Assembly (NCBI RefSeq): GCF_002099425.1
Contig: NW_018343964.1
Coordinates: forward strand, 13,874,001 to 13,938,000
Direction: 5' to 3'
From: Phascolarctos cinereus
Lineage: Eukaryota > Chordata > Mammalia > Diprotodontia > Phascolarctidae
Length of the DNA: 64,000 nucleotides
Positions 10,561-20,835 of this stretch are shown piece by piece. Made by a program: the position numbers and the translations under genes. Below the pieces are notes generated by a model. The model ran no database searches, had not been told where the DNA came from, and saw only the letters and a program-made list of their open reading frames with translations. Each line of letters begins with the position of its first letter. The stretch's first letter is position 1.

Positions 10561-11259
10561 TTCTTTTTCATCCCAGTAACAGACAGTTGTGGTTTTTTAA
10601 AAAATTACTTCTTTATTGCATTTTTTTGAAATCTAGTAGCACTCATCTCCCTTCATTTGTTTTCTTTTTTACAGTTATTTTACATTACTATTTGTCTACT
10701 TTCGTCTATGAATTTTGTTGTGACTATGTGATTATATAGAGTATTATATTTTATTTCATTGTATTTTATTAAATCTACAAATTAGTTTAGGAAGTATTAG
10801 CATTTTTGCTGTTGAACAGGTTCCAAACTACTACTCTTTGATCTGGGATTCAATATTACTCACGGTAATATTCTGACCCCCCATACCCACTGAATCTTTC
10901 CTGTTCGATCCTGCCACAATTTATCACATGATTCATATTCTGACAGGAACAATTCACTTAATGTAGAAAGCATTGTGATATAAAGCATCAAATGGCAAGT
11001 GGAATAAAATAAGTAAATCCAATTTCATTGCCCCAAACAACTTTTTCCCGTGCCTCTGACTCCCAGCTCTCAGACTTGTACTCTGAGTCTGGGTCTCTAA
11101 GTCGAATAGCTATACTACAGCCACCTTCAATCTCTCAGGTAGGGGAGATGAGGTCAGACTTTGAACATATGATTAGCAAGCTCCTACATGGTGATTCCTT
11201 GGCCAGCATTGTCTCTTTCCACTAGATAAGTGAGCTCCCCTACAGTCCTTCAGTCATAA
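10561..11259. other. unassigned intergenic sequence
   Basis: AT-rich to about 10,900, then mixed. No gene or named repeat recognised. Confidence 0.45.
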
Positions 11260-11390
11260 TGTCCCACATGAAGATAGAGCCTTCCAAGCTTGTACTGGAC
11301 TGATCAGCCACAGTTTGAAATACACAGTACCTTAATCCCAACATTATGATGTCATTGGTTGTCTTTGAGTACAACAATAGCCCACATAAA
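11260..11390 (+). mobile_element. 3' tail of a marsupial LINE-like repeat
   Basis: ACTGATCAGCCACAGTTTGA followed by GATGTCATTGGTTGTCTTTG and an ACAACAATA end. The last 35 bases resemble, in the opposite orientation, the start of the repeats at 6298 and 24,171. Confidence 0.4.
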
Positions 11391-12129
11391 GAGTAAGCTT
11401 TAAGGGCTGTATGGCTGTATCAAGTGGTCAGTTCTAAAATCAGCAGGATCAGGAGAAGCCTCACTGGTTTGTCATCATTCTGCCTCACTAGCCCTCAAGG
11501 CCATTATTGGCAGGAATGGAATAATATTAATAACCATTGTACCCCAAAAGGATGGTATTCGTCTCACAGGGCTTCTTTTTGCATTGTAGTACCCATTCTT
11601 CTTTTTCCCCATTTCTGCATTCTTCTTCCTACTCTCTGTCTTACTTTGGAGCTTCCCATACTGTACCTTATCACACAAGTTTGCATCAGCCTTTACCACC
11701 ATTCAATCGCAAGTTGACCAGTCTTGTAATATGTAGGCACTGAAACTGTACCAAAAGAATCCACTAATAGCAGCTGCTGAAAAACATAGTTCAGGACTAC
11801 TAGCTATTCAGACGTGCCCCTTATACTATAGTTACTTCACCCAACCACAATTAGGAGGTTTCTTCATTGGTTCAGCTCTTTCTTGTGTAATGGAGGTCTT
11901 GCATGTTCCCATATGCCTTAAGATGTCATCATACACATGGGAGATGCTGTGAAACAGATTCTGGGAGACTGGAGGACTAGCATATGCATTGGCCTACCAT
12001 CTTTGGAGGAGCCTTTTATCACTGGCCATATAGTCAGAGCTGAGAGAATCTCCAAAGGACCTAAGTTAGTACTAGCCACGGCTTGGGCTGTATTTAGGTC
12101 TGAGGGAGAGAGGTGACTTCTTCACTAAC
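11391..12129. other. unassigned intergenic sequence
   Basis: Contains unremarkable frames of fewer than 100 codons and no recognisable repeat. Confidence 0.45.
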
Positions 12130-12229
12130 AGTCAGTCAGTCAATAAACATTATTAAGTGCCTATTATGTGCCAGGCATTGTGCTAAGCACTGAGGATACA
12201 AATACATAATATAAATATATAATATTGTA
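12130..12229 (-). mobile_element. L2 LINE 3' terminus
   Basis: GTCAGTCAGTCAATAAACAT, then GCCTATTATGTGCCAGGCAT and GCTAAGCACTGAGGATACAA: antisense L2 end. Confidence 0.75.
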
Positions 12230-12325
12230 ACATTGTAAGGATTAAAGAGGATAATATTTATAAAGCACTTAACATAGTGCCTGGCACATAGTAGGTACTT
12301 AACAAATGCTTGTTTCATTCCTTCC
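12230..12325 (+). mobile_element. MIR SINE 3' end
   Basis: AAGGATTAAAGAGGATAATA, TAAAGCACTTAACATAGTGC and TGGCACATAGTAGGTACTTA match sense MIR. It faces the preceding L2 terminus. Confidence 0.7.
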
Positions 12326-12713
12326 TTTTCAGAATTCCAGAGTTGGAAGAAGTCTCAAAGATCACCAAGTCTGATCTGTACCTGAACAAGAATACCTTCT
12401 ATGACACATCCAACAAGCAATCATTCAGCCTTTGCTTGAAGACTTCCATTCAGTGGGAGTCTATTACATCTTGAGGCAGCTGAACTTCTGAAAAGTTCTA
12501 ATTGCTAGGAAAAATTTCTTTCTATTAAACCTTATTCTGCCTCTGCAACGTCTACCCTTTTAAACCTGCCCTTGAGGACCAAGAACAAGTCTAATTCAAA
12601 TACTTTAACATGGCCATCATACCACACCCTACTCACTCTCCAATTCTTCACTTTGCCAGGCTGAATCCTGCTTCTACTGATTATAATGCAGCATAATCCA
12701 AAGGCCATTAGCC

Positions 12714-12890
12714 CTATAGGACCATAGGTTTGGAATCTAGAGGCACCTTAGAAGTCATCTAGTCTGGCCCTTTATCTTACAAATGAGAAAACTGAGCCCT
12801 AGAGAGGGTTGTTTACTCAACTAAAGTCACATAGATAGTAAATGTCAGACCTATGATTTAAACACAGGTCTGTGTACCATGCTGCCCTTT
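12714..12890 (-). mobile_element. MIR-like SINE with L3-type tail, inside L3
   Basis: TAGGACCATAGGTTTGGAAT and CACCTTAGAAGTCATCTAGT begin it, then the CAAATGAGAAAACTGAGCCC core. L3 text resumes at CTACCTTGGTTACCATTTGC. Confidence 0.55.
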
Positions 12891-13788
12891 GCTACCTTGG
12901 TTACCATTTGCTGGACAGTTTTTACCTTATCAATGTTTTATTTTGTTTTGTTTATAAAACGTAGGTCTCAGAACTGAGCTCCAGATATGATCTGGTCAGG
13001 GAAGATCATATCTAGACTGTTGCCTTTCTAGTCCTGGATACTATTCCTCTAATGCAGCTAAAATCACAGATTTTTCGGCTTTCATGTCCTGGTGACTGTT
13101 GACTTTGTATTAAGCACACAGTCCTTTAAGTCTCACCTCTTCTTCAGATCAACTATTGCCCACTCAGGCCTCCCACATCTTGTATTTATGCGGCTGACTT
13201 TTTTTTTAAGCTAAGGATAAAACTTTACATTTATTTTTACTATTTCGACTGATCTTCGACCCAACTGATGTGGCTGTCGTCTTCATTGCTGCAGGTCATA
13301 CCCATGCACACCCTGTCATCCAGGGCACCTCTTGCCTTCATCCTCCCTTAAAGCTTCCACAGCATACTCTAATTAGTGTGCTGGGGGCCTTTCTCCTTGA
13401 TATTCTGTGGTTACCTGAGGAGTACACAGCCAGCCATCAATCATCCCTCGTTCTTAACACATGACCAATCCATTTTCTTTTTAAGACGTACAGTCCTCTG
13501 ATGACATCCTTCAGGTCACTTCTCTTGCATAATTATTGGTTGACAATATGTTACAACCTACTCATGTCCAATACGTGCCCTTTGGGTGACCCGCAATTTT
13601 AATTCTTTGGAGACTGATATTCCATGACTCAGCCTGTCTAGCATCCCTGGAAGAATATTGTTGTTTAAAAGGGCCTTTTGTTTCAGGGAGAATTTGGAGT
13701 ACTAATGAGTGCTGCACAATATCCCAAAGGCAATCCAGCTCATTTTCCTTACCATCACTGCCCATATTAATAATGATGATAATAAAAG

Positions 13789-14088
13789 TAATAATAGCTA
13801 ACATTTACACAGCACTTTAAAGTTTTCTAAGCATTTTAGAAATATTATCTCATTTGAGCCTTACTGAAACCACTGCAGTTCTTTTATACCTTTATTACTT
13901 TTTTTTTAAATTCACAACAACCCTATGAGATAGGTACTATTATTATCCCCATTATGCAGACGAAAAAACTGAGGCACAGAATAGGTAAGTGACTTGCCCT
14001 GGGTCACACAGTAATCAGTGTCTGAGGCCAGATTTGAAGTCAGGTTTTTCCAGTTCCAAGTCTATCACTCTATTCATTGCCATCACCT
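13789..14088 (-). mobile_element. MIR SINE with internal A+T-rich insert
   Basis: AATAGCTAACATTTACACAG, CCCTATGAGATAGGTACTAT, a CCCATTATGCAGACG block and the GGGTCACACAGTAATCAGTG core. The span 13,868-13,910 is extra text not expected in MIR. Confidence 0.7.
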
Positions 14089-14090
14089 AT

Positions 14091-14645
14091 ATGCAATATG
14101 ATATCAATTATACATGTGAAATTATGCAAAACATGTTTCCATATTAACCATGTTGCAAAAAAAGGGAATAAAAATAAGGTAAAAAATTATACTTCAATTT
14201 GTACTCAGACTCCATCACTTCTCTCTGGAGGTGGATACATTTTTCATCATGAGTCCTTCAGAATTGTCTTGAGTCATGGTATTAATCAGAATAGCTAAGA
14301 CATTCACAATTGATGGTTGTTGCAATGTTGCTGTCATTGTGTATAATGTTCTCTTGATTCTGCTCACTTTGCTCTGTATCAGTTCGTATAAGACTTCCTA
14401 GGTTTTTCTGGAACCATCCTACTCCTCATTTCTCATAGCACAATATTCTGTCACAATCATATACCACAGCTTGTTCAGCCATTCCCCAACTGATGGGCAT
14501 CCCCTAGATTTCCAGTTTTTTGCCACCACAAAAAGGGTGCTATAAATATCTTTGTGCATCTAGGTCCTTTTCCTTTGATCTCTTTGGGATACAAACCTAG
14601 TACTGGTATTGCTGGGTCAAAGAATATTCATAGTTTTATGAGGCT
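14091..14645 (-). mobile_element. L1 LINE 3' end
   Basis: Antisense marsupial L1 3' region: AACATGTTTCCATATTAACC, CTCAGACTCCATCACTTCTC, AGCCATTCCCCAACTGATGG, then GGTGCTATAAATATCTTTGT and TGCTGGGTCAAAGAAT. It sits between the two halves of the RTE element, beside the MIR. Confidence 0.8.
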
Positions 14646-15982
14646 AAACTCTTTCAAGTGATTGTGGATCTTCTTTAGGTTCTGTAGTTATGAGGTTTGC
14701 TACATGAAGCACAATGCCACCTATAAACAGGATTACGTGGAGGATGCTACCATTTCCAGGGAATCCCTTTTACCTTTGAACACTTCACTTGGTGTCTTCC
14801 ATAATGAGGCAAGCCTGTTTGATGAGCTTCTCTCTCCCTGTTTTTACGAATCACTTGATAACAACTTAGAGGGCCATTGTAGCAAATTACCTTTATCCTA
14901 TCTGTCAAAATAGTCTTTATAATTTTGAAAATATGCATAGGAGCCACTTTGTTGGAGGAGAGCATTTTGAGCTATAGAATCAAATGCCTTTTTTTATACG
15001 CAACAAGCAAATGGCCCAGTGGGATCTTGAGTTCCCTGTAACTTTCGGTCAGTTGTGTGATGGCTGCGGCCTGCTGTAGAAATTATTTGTGAAAACCTAT
15101 CTGTTCCCTCTCTGTACCTTCAGCAAGGATGACCATGATTGTAAGTGGATTATAATTATAAAAATTTTTGTGGGGTTTGGAAATTAGGAATATGGGTTCT
15201 CAATACCTTGAGAACGGATCTTAACTTCTTCAAAATTGTGTTGCTCCCAGATGCTTTTCCCCATCTTTGTTTTTTTAGAGCTATTTCTACTTCCTCGTGC
15301 AGCACCTTGGGGTACTGTTAGCATCTAAATATGAGTAACACTGTCATTGAAGGAGAAAAAGAGGACAGAAATCAACCAGAACTTTTCCATTTTTGCTGTT
15401 TATTGTTCTCCTTCCAGTTTTATTTTTAAATGCCCTTTGGATGACTTTGCTTAGTTGGATCTCTTACCAAGTTTTCTTTAAGCTCATTTTCCCTGGCACT
15501 GATACATTTTGTTTTATGAGGTGATATTGCTTGTACTCTTCCATCATCCTTCTCCATAAAACTTTACAAATGAACTTATACATATCTGCAATTGTCCAGT
15601 CTACTTTATCTCTATTGAATTTTACCTTATTCATCCCTATTAAACTGCATCTTATTAGATTCAGCCCAGCAATCTATTCTGTCCAGATTTTTTTTTTATT
15701 CTTCATTCTGTCATTCCCTGTGCTGGCTCTTCTTAATAGCTTTATGTCATCTGCAAATTTGATAAGCATATCAGTATGTCTTCATCCAGGTCACTGATAA
15801 AAATGTTAAATTTCACAGGGACCTGAACAAATTCCTGATGAATTCCATTAAAGACCTCCTAAGTTGCCCTTAAACCATTGATGACTATGCTTTGGATATA
15901 GCCATTCAACCAGTTTTGGAGCCATGTAACTATTGTCTCTCTCATTTCTTTCCATCTTTTCCACAAAAAACAACATGAGAAA

Positions 15983-16131
15983 GGGGCAGCTAGGTGGTGC
16001 AGTGGATAGAGCACCAGCCCTGAAGTCAGGAGGACCTGAGTTCAAATCTGGCCTCAGACCAAACACTTGACACTTATAGCTGTGTGACCCTGGGCAAGTC
16101 ACTTAACCCCCAATTGCCTAACCCCCCCCCC
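15983..16131 (+). mobile_element. WSINE1-like SINE inserted in L3
   Basis: Head GGGGCAGCTAGGTGGTGCAG, core with the duplicated GACCAAACACTTGACACTTA segment, C-rich then A-rich tail. The TSD reads AAAAAACAACATGAGA at 15,965-15,980 and a near-identical copy at 16,134-16,149 (14 of 16 bases). Confidence 0.9.
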
Positions 16132-16195
16132 AAAAAAATAACATGACAGATCTTTTCTATTGCTTAGCCAAAATCTAGGCAAGCTCACTAATAAG

Positions 16196-16415
16196 AGAAA
16201 TGTAAAATTAAAACTCCTAGGTTTTACCTCATGCCTATCAAATTAGTAAAGATGATGAGAAAAATGGCAAGTCAATGTTGGAGGGACTGTGGGAAGACAG
16301 GCACACTGGTGGTGGGACTGTGAATTTATATAGTCATCCTGGAAAACAATTCGGAATTACGTGAGAAAAATCACTAAACGGTTCATATCTTTAGACTCAG
16401 TGAACTGACTTTTTT
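16196..16415 (+). mobile_element. L1 LINE fragment, sense
   Basis: TTTTACCTCATGCCTATCAA, the TGTTGGAGGGACTGTGGGAA block and GGTGGTGGGACTGTGAATTT match the marsupial L1 region near the ORF2 end. Confidence 0.65.
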
Positions 16416-16422
16416 GGCATAT

Positions 16423-16590
16423 AAGGTATCTGGGTGGCATAGTGGATCAAGTGCCAGGCGTGGAATCAGGAAGATTTGAGTTCAAATCTGGCTTCAGACA
16501 CTTATTAGCTGTGAGACCCTGGGCAAGTCAGTTAACCTGTTTGCCTCAATTTCTTCATATGTAAAATGGGGAGAATAATAATAATAAAGT
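16423..16590 (+). mobile_element. CORE-SINE (MIR/Mar1 head) with truncated tail
   Basis: TCTGGGTGGCATAGTGGATC head, TTGAGTTCAAATCTGGCTTC, GCTGTGAGACCCTGGGCAAG core, and a TCTTCATATGTAAAATGGGG end. Confidence 0.7.
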
Positions 16591-16592
16591 TA

Positions 16593-16727
16593 GGGGCAGC
16601 TAGGTGGTGCAGTGGATAGAGCACTGGCCCTGGATTCAGGAGGACCTGAGTTCAAATCCAGCCTCAGACACATAACACTTATTAGCTGTGTGACCCTGGG
16701 CAAGTCACTTAACCCCATTGCCTAGCC
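16593..16727 (+). mobile_element. WSINE1-like SINE
   Basis: Sense copy from GGGGCAGCTAGGTGGTGCAG to ACTTAACCCCATTGCCTAG. Its A-rich tail has evolved into the (TAA)n array that follows. Confidence 0.85.
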
Positions 16728-16780
16728 AAAATAATAATAATAATAATAATAATAACAATAATAATAATAATAATAATAAA
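16728..16780. repeat. (TAA)n microsatellite grown from a SINE tail
   Basis: About 17 TAA units with one AAC interruption, starting at the SINE 3' end. Confidence 0.95.
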
Positions 16781-16924
16781 GTACCTCCCTCCCAGCTGGT
16801 TTCCCATACATTTCATACTATTTGTCTTCATATACTGGTTAATTAGACTACTCTATTATTGGAACTCAAATCTCCCATCACCATAAGACATACCTCATGT
16901 CAGGGATTGTACTAAGGTCATGGC

Positions 16925-17050
16925 TGACTAGGGTAATTAAGGAAGGTTCATTGGAGAAGTTGGCTTTTGAGTTGGGCTTTAGGGTAGGAATTCAGTGAAT
17001 AAAAGGAGGTGACAAAGTATTCTAGGCCTAGAGAATAGTGTGGGAAAAAC
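16925..17050 (-). mobile_element. L2 LINE fragment
   Basis: TTGGAGAAGTTGGCTTTTGA and a GGTAGGAATTCAGTGAATAA block correspond to antisense L2 near its 3' quarter. Short and diverged. Confidence 0.45.
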
Positions 17051-17061
17051 ATGCTGATCTG

Positions 17062-17780
17062 AGGTATCACCTCATACCCACCAGACTGGCTAAAATGATA
17101 AGAATGGAAAATGACAAATGCTAGAAGGGCATGGAAAAAGAGACCTTATTATTTCACTGTCGGTGGAACTGTACACTTGTCTAGCCATACTAGAAAGTGA
17201 TTTGAAACTATGTCCAAAAAGCTATTAAATTGTTTTTACCCTTTGACCCAGCAACCCCACTGCTAGATCAATACTCCCAAAGCAATGAGTGAAAGAGGAA
17301 GAGGACCCAGGTGTGCAAAAAAAAAAATCTATAGCAAATAAATAGCAATAGCAAAGAATTGGAAACTGATGGGATGCAAAACATGCTATCTATCTCCAGA
17401 CAAATAGACGATAGACTCAAGAGTAGAGATTGAAGCATAATTTACTTGCTCTTTCTTTTTATCTCTTTCTTTCTGACATGGCTAATGTGGGAATTTGTTT
17501 TACATGATTAATAAATTATTGTTATCATTATTATTAAAAGGTCTTTCCTTTCTCTTTTTTTTTTGACATGGGTAATGCAGACTTTTGTTTTGCATGATTA
17601 ATAATTATTATTAAAAGTTCTTTCCTTTCTCTCTTTTTTTAACATAGCTAATATGGGAATTTTGATTTGCATGATTATACATATTTATAATGCATTTTGT
17701 TCTAGTTACCTTGTCAAACAAGGGTTGAGGGAGGGGAAGGAGGGAGAAAGAATTCAAAAATGAAAATAAAGTAAAGTTGA
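17062..17780 (+). mobile_element. L1 LINE 3' end with tandem expansion
   Basis: Sense L1: CACCTCATACCCACCAGACT, CCTTTGACCCAGCAACCCCA, CAAAGAATTGGAAACTGATG, then the 3' UTR with its GACATGGCTAATGTGGGAAT block and a GAGGGAGGGGAAGGAGGGAG stretch before the AATAAAGTAAAG end. Within the 3' UTR one module occurs three times (see next entry). Confidence 0.75.
17475..17700 (+). repeat. threefold tandem repeat inside an L1 3' UTR
   Basis: Units start at 17,475 (GACATGGCTAATGTGGGAAT), 17,565 (GACATGGGTAATGCAGACTT) and about 17,640 (AACATAGCTAATATGGGAAT). The first two are 90 and 76 bp; the third is only partly alignable. Each has a GCATGATTA/ACATGATTA block and, in the first two, a CTTTCCTTTCTCT end. 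Confidence 0.75.
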
Positions 17781-18132
17781 ATTCAAACAAAAAAGAAAAA
17801 GCACATTAATAGGAAAATGCATGGCTTGTATGGAGGGGACAGTGGTGCAGTCGGAGAACAGGTCCGTTTGGCTACATTATAGAGTAGATTCAGAGGAGTA
17901 GAATGAGATAAGGCTGGAGAGCTAATGTGGTGCTGGATAGTGAGCAATCTTAAAGAATATGCTAAGGCATGTGAATTTTATTTGATAGACAGTGGAGGGT
18001 TGTTGAGTGGTTTGGGTCAGAAAAATAGAGTGATTTACATACAGAAGGAAAGTAAATCTGGTAGCTGTGAGGAGGATATGTTGGAGAACTGAGAAGATGG
18101 AGGCAAGAAGACCTGGAAGAAGGATCATAGGC

Positions 18133-18268
18133 CATCAGATCATAGATTTGGTCTGGAAGAGACTTTTGTGGTTATCTTAGGACCCAGAGAGGGAAAGTGA
18201 CTTGCCCAAAGCCACACAGGGAAAAGTGGCAGGGCAGAGGTAGGCTTTAAATCTGAATTCACTGTCTC
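18133..18268 (-). mobile_element. MIR-like SINE with L3-type tail, inside L2
   Basis: CAGATCATAGATTTGGTCTG start, then CTTGCCCAAAGCCACACAGG core. Diverged and partly deleted. Confidence 0.5.
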
Positions 18269-18452
18269 CAAAGCTTTCATTCATTCTTTCTGTTGTAATA
18301 GCTCAGGTGGATAGTAACAAGGGCCTCTACTGGGGTGAGAGCAGAAAGATGGTAATAGAGAGGACAGATAGATGAGATATTGCAGCAGCAAAATTGACAA
18401 CACTTGGTAATTGATTGCATATGAGTTTAGGGAGAAGAAAGTAAAAAATAAT

Positions 18453-18696
18453 TTGTTGTTCAGTCGTTTCTGACTCTTCATGACTCTATTTGGGGGTTTT
18501 CTTGGCAAATATACTAGAGTGGTTTTCCATTTCCTTCTTCAGTTCATTTTACAGATGAGAAAACTAAGGCAAACAGGGTTACATGACTTGCCCAGGGTCA
18601 CACTGCTAGTAAGTGTCTGAGGCCAGATTTGAATTCAGGAAGATGAGTCTTCCTGACTTCAGGCCCGGTGCTCTATTCTGCGCCACGTAGCTGCCC
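18453..18696 (-). mobile_element. Mar1-type CORE-SINE
   Basis: Antisense: TTGTTGTTCAGTCGTTTCTG tail, GGGGGTTTTCTTGGCAAATA, CAGATGAGAAAACTAAGGC, the CCAGGGTCACACTGCTAGTA core and a CGCCACGTAGCTGCCC head. TSD AAAATAAT at 18,445-18,452 and 18,697-18,704. The tail resembles BovB/RTE LINEs. Confidence 0.85.
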
Positions 18697-18979
18697 AAAA
18701 TAATACCAAGTTTTTAAACACAAGAAACATGGCAAATGGAAGTAACACAGACAGAAATAGTGAAATCAGAAAGAAGAGTAATTTTAAAGGGAAAAAATTT
18801 GCCTCAGATTGAGACATGTTAACTTAGAGGTGTTATAGGGGAAAACAGATCTATTAATAAGGTGGGTTTTGCTTTATTTTATTATCATTCAAGAACAAAG
18901 TGGGTCCAAAGTGTGGTAAAATTAAATCCTATTTAGGGCTTTGTTTATTTGTTTCTTCTTGATGCCATTAAAGTAGGCT

Positions 18980-19170
18980 AGGGGACAGTGGATAGAGTGC
19001 TGGGATTGTTTATGAAGACCTGAGTTTGAATACTGTTTTAGACACTTAATAACTATACGACCACAGGTAAGTCACTTAATCTTTCTGTGCCTCAGTTTTC
19101 TCAGCTGTAAAATAAGGTGGCTTGACTGGCTAGTCTTTAAGTTCCCTTCCAGCTCTAAATTTATGATCGT
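18980..19170 (+). mobile_element. MIR-like SINE with L3/CR1-type tail
   Basis: Sense: GGGGACAGTGGATAGAGTGC head, GACCACAGGTAAGTCACTTA core, CAGCTGTAAAATAAGGTGGC, then GTTCCCTTCCAGCTCTAAAT and a TTATGATCG end identical in kind to L3 termini. Confidence 0.7.
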
Positions 19171-19884
19171 CTGGTCCATCAACCCCATACAAAAGAGCAG
19201 TGGTCTGTATCTGTACTGGCCACAAGGTGGCCTTTAACTCCACAGAAGTTAACTACACAGGTGTGGGTCCTGTAATTCTAATTTATAGCAAGCATTCCGC
19301 CGTCTCTTTACCTCCCTGCACCCTGCTCTTCACCTGTCTACCCCCTTCTAGATACTGACCCATTATTGCACCCAACTGGTCCTAGCTGCCTTATTATAAT
19401 GTTTGCCAGATGAATGAGCTAGAGTTTATGTATTTTCTAACCAGTGGAAAAATTCTTTCCATGGTTTCCTTCACTGAATTTGCTTTTCCATTTCACTGCC
19501 CCAAAAGAATAACCCTATGCATAGCCATTGTTGAGGAAAGGATCATTTTGAATATAAGAATTGACCTTAACTCTGAATTTGCAAAGTACTTCATAAACTC
19601 AGTAACCTTTCAAAGAAAGAGGATTCCCTGTTTCACAGACACACATAGAAGTACTGGCTCAGGGCACACAGCAAAGTCAGAGACAAAAGAGCAATCAGGA
19701 TATACTAAACCATGATGTCTTATTATTTTCACATTTTTCTCCCTTTACAAAATAAACTTACCTTTTGCTGATTTTAAAATTAGACCTAGATGACCTGTGA
19801 ATTGATTGTATGAAATTGCTTAAAGTTCATGGAGAAAATAGAGGCCCTCCTTTCTGTTCTGAAATCCAGGGGATTCCATTTAAT
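19171..19884. other. unassigned intergenic sequence
   Basis: One 101-codon plus-strand frame (19,410-19,715) shows no signal peptide, motif or family resemblance and no start context of note. I do not call it a gene. A CTCF-like site lies at 19,220. Confidence 0.45.
19220..19231 (+). promoter_or_regulatory. candidate CTCF-type motif
   Basis: CCACAAGGTGGC differs at one position from the CTCF core CCA(C/G)(C/T)AG(G/A)(G/T)GGC. It lies in non-repeat sequence about 42 kb upstream of TP53BP2. A single motif hit by eye is weak evidence. Confidence 0.2.
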
Positions 19885-20103
19885 TTACTTCAATAAACAT
19901 TTATTAAGTGCTTATTATAACAGATGCTGTGCTAGGCATTGGGATTGTGATGCACTTCTAACACCATCTTACTCCACCTTATGTAGCCTTCATGAATGAA
20001 TAAAACAGTATTTAACAAGTGCTTCCTGCATGCCGGGTACCGGGCACACAAATACAGAAGTAAAACCATCCTTGCCTTCAAAGAGATTACATTCTAACAG
20101 GGA
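19885..20103 (-). mobile_element. two consecutive L2 3' ends
   Basis: CAATAAACATTTATTAAGTG with GCTGTGCTAGGCATTGGGAT (19,885-19,958), then a second terminus from about 20,000 with CAAGTGCTTCCTGCATGCCG and TTGCCTTCAAAGAGATTACA. Both are antisense. Confidence 0.65.
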
Positions 20104-20139
20104 TTAAAGATTCCCAGAAGTCACTGGGACCCCTTGGAG

Positions 20140-20200
20140 TAAGAAGAGATGGGATGGAATAGATGGCCCCTTTGGTCCCTTCTAACTGAGATTCTGTGAG
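20140..20200 (+). mobile_element. L3/CR1-type 3' tail
   Basis: GGTCCCTTCTAACTGAGATT followed by CTGTGAG is the characteristic L3 terminal block. Confidence 0.5.
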
Positions 20201-20626
20201 ACTAAGCTGATCTCTACTTTACTATTCACTATTAAGTCATTTCCGAAAAGTTCACTGGAGAACGGCAATAGGGAGAGGGGAGGAGGGAGTGTGTGTGTCT
20301 GTGTGTGTGTGCGCGAATATGTTTGTATATATCTATGCGTTGGCATGTACAAAAACAAATCTAAGGTAGAGGTGGAAAGGGAGAGAGAGCCCATGGATAA
20401 CTGGAAGTTTTTCCATGTACAGCCTGTAACATGCACAACATTATTTTTAACACACTTTAAAAAAAAAAGCATGCTGGTAGCTTTAGGACTTCGTTGAGAA
20501 GTATGAGGAGAGTTTCAGCTTCACTGAAAAATTTCTAAGTTTACTAGACTGTTTATACATACTAGGGACTTAATAGTTTTTACAACACTGACTGCTTCTC
20601 TGAAGTTGCATTGAAGGGAACAAGGG
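20201..20626. other. unassigned sequence with a (GT)n run
   Basis: An imperfect GT repeat occupies about 20,288-20,315, beside a GGGAGAGGGGAGGAGGGAG stretch. Nothing else recognised. Confidence 0.6.
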
Positions 20627-20835
20627 GGAATAAAGGTTTTATTAAACACCTACTGTATGCCAGATATTATGCTAAGCACTTTACAAACATTATCTCATTT
20701 GATTCTCACAACCACCCTGTGAATCAAGTACTATTACTATCCCCATTTTATAGTTGAAGAAACTGAGGAAAGCGACCAGCTCACACAGCTAGTAAGTGGC
20801 TGAGAATTCAGGTCCTCCTGATTACACCAATGAGG
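20627..20835 (-). mobile_element. MIR SINE
   Basis: ACCTACTGTATGCCAGATAT, TTATCTCATTTGATTCTCAC, CCCCATTTTATAGTTGAAGA and CACACAGCTAGTAAGTGGCT in antisense order. Confidence 0.8.

Larger units (their letters stand above)
13247..15597 (-). mobile_element. RTE-type LINE, itself interrupted by MIR and L1
   Basis: Read on the minus strand, 14,660-15,240 encodes R-E-L-K-I-P-L-G-H-L-L and K-K-A-F-D-S-I-A-Q-N-A-L-L, an RT block. The part 13,247-13,765 encodes the later K-F-S-L-K-Q-K and K-E-L-K-L-R-V-T-Q-R-A region and a G-H-V-L-R-T-R-D block typical of RTE-type C-termini. The two parts are in the order expected for one element, separated by 13,789-14,645. The exact RTE subgroup is uncertain. Confidence 0.6.
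12331..16195 (-). mobile_element. L3 (CR1-clade) LINE split into four pieces by later insertions
   Basis: Antisense L3 can be followed in order through 12,331-12,713, 12,891-13,246, about 15,598-15,982 and 16,139-16,195. Landmarks are CAGCCTTTGCTTGAAGACTT, the CAGATATGATCTGGTCAGGG block, TATGTCATCTGCAAATTTGA and GCCAAAATCTAGGCAAGCT. The breaks are a SINE (12,714-12,890), an RTE LINE (13,247-15,597) and a WSINE1-like SINE (15,983-16,131). No intact frame. Confidence 0.75.
17800..18850 (-). mobile_element. L2 LINE carrying two SINE insertions
   Basis: Antisense L2 followed through 17,800-18,132, 18,270-18,452 and 18,697-18,850. Landmarks are GTGAATTTTATTTGATAGAC, AACACTTGGTAATTGATTGC and GACAGAAATAGTGAAATCAG. 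Interrupted at 18,133-18,268 and 18,453-18,696. Confidence 0.65.

Noticed and set aside
19410-19715. 101-codon plus-strand frame
   Set aside because: No homology, no motif, ordinary AT-rich composition; frames of this length occur by chance in 64 kb.
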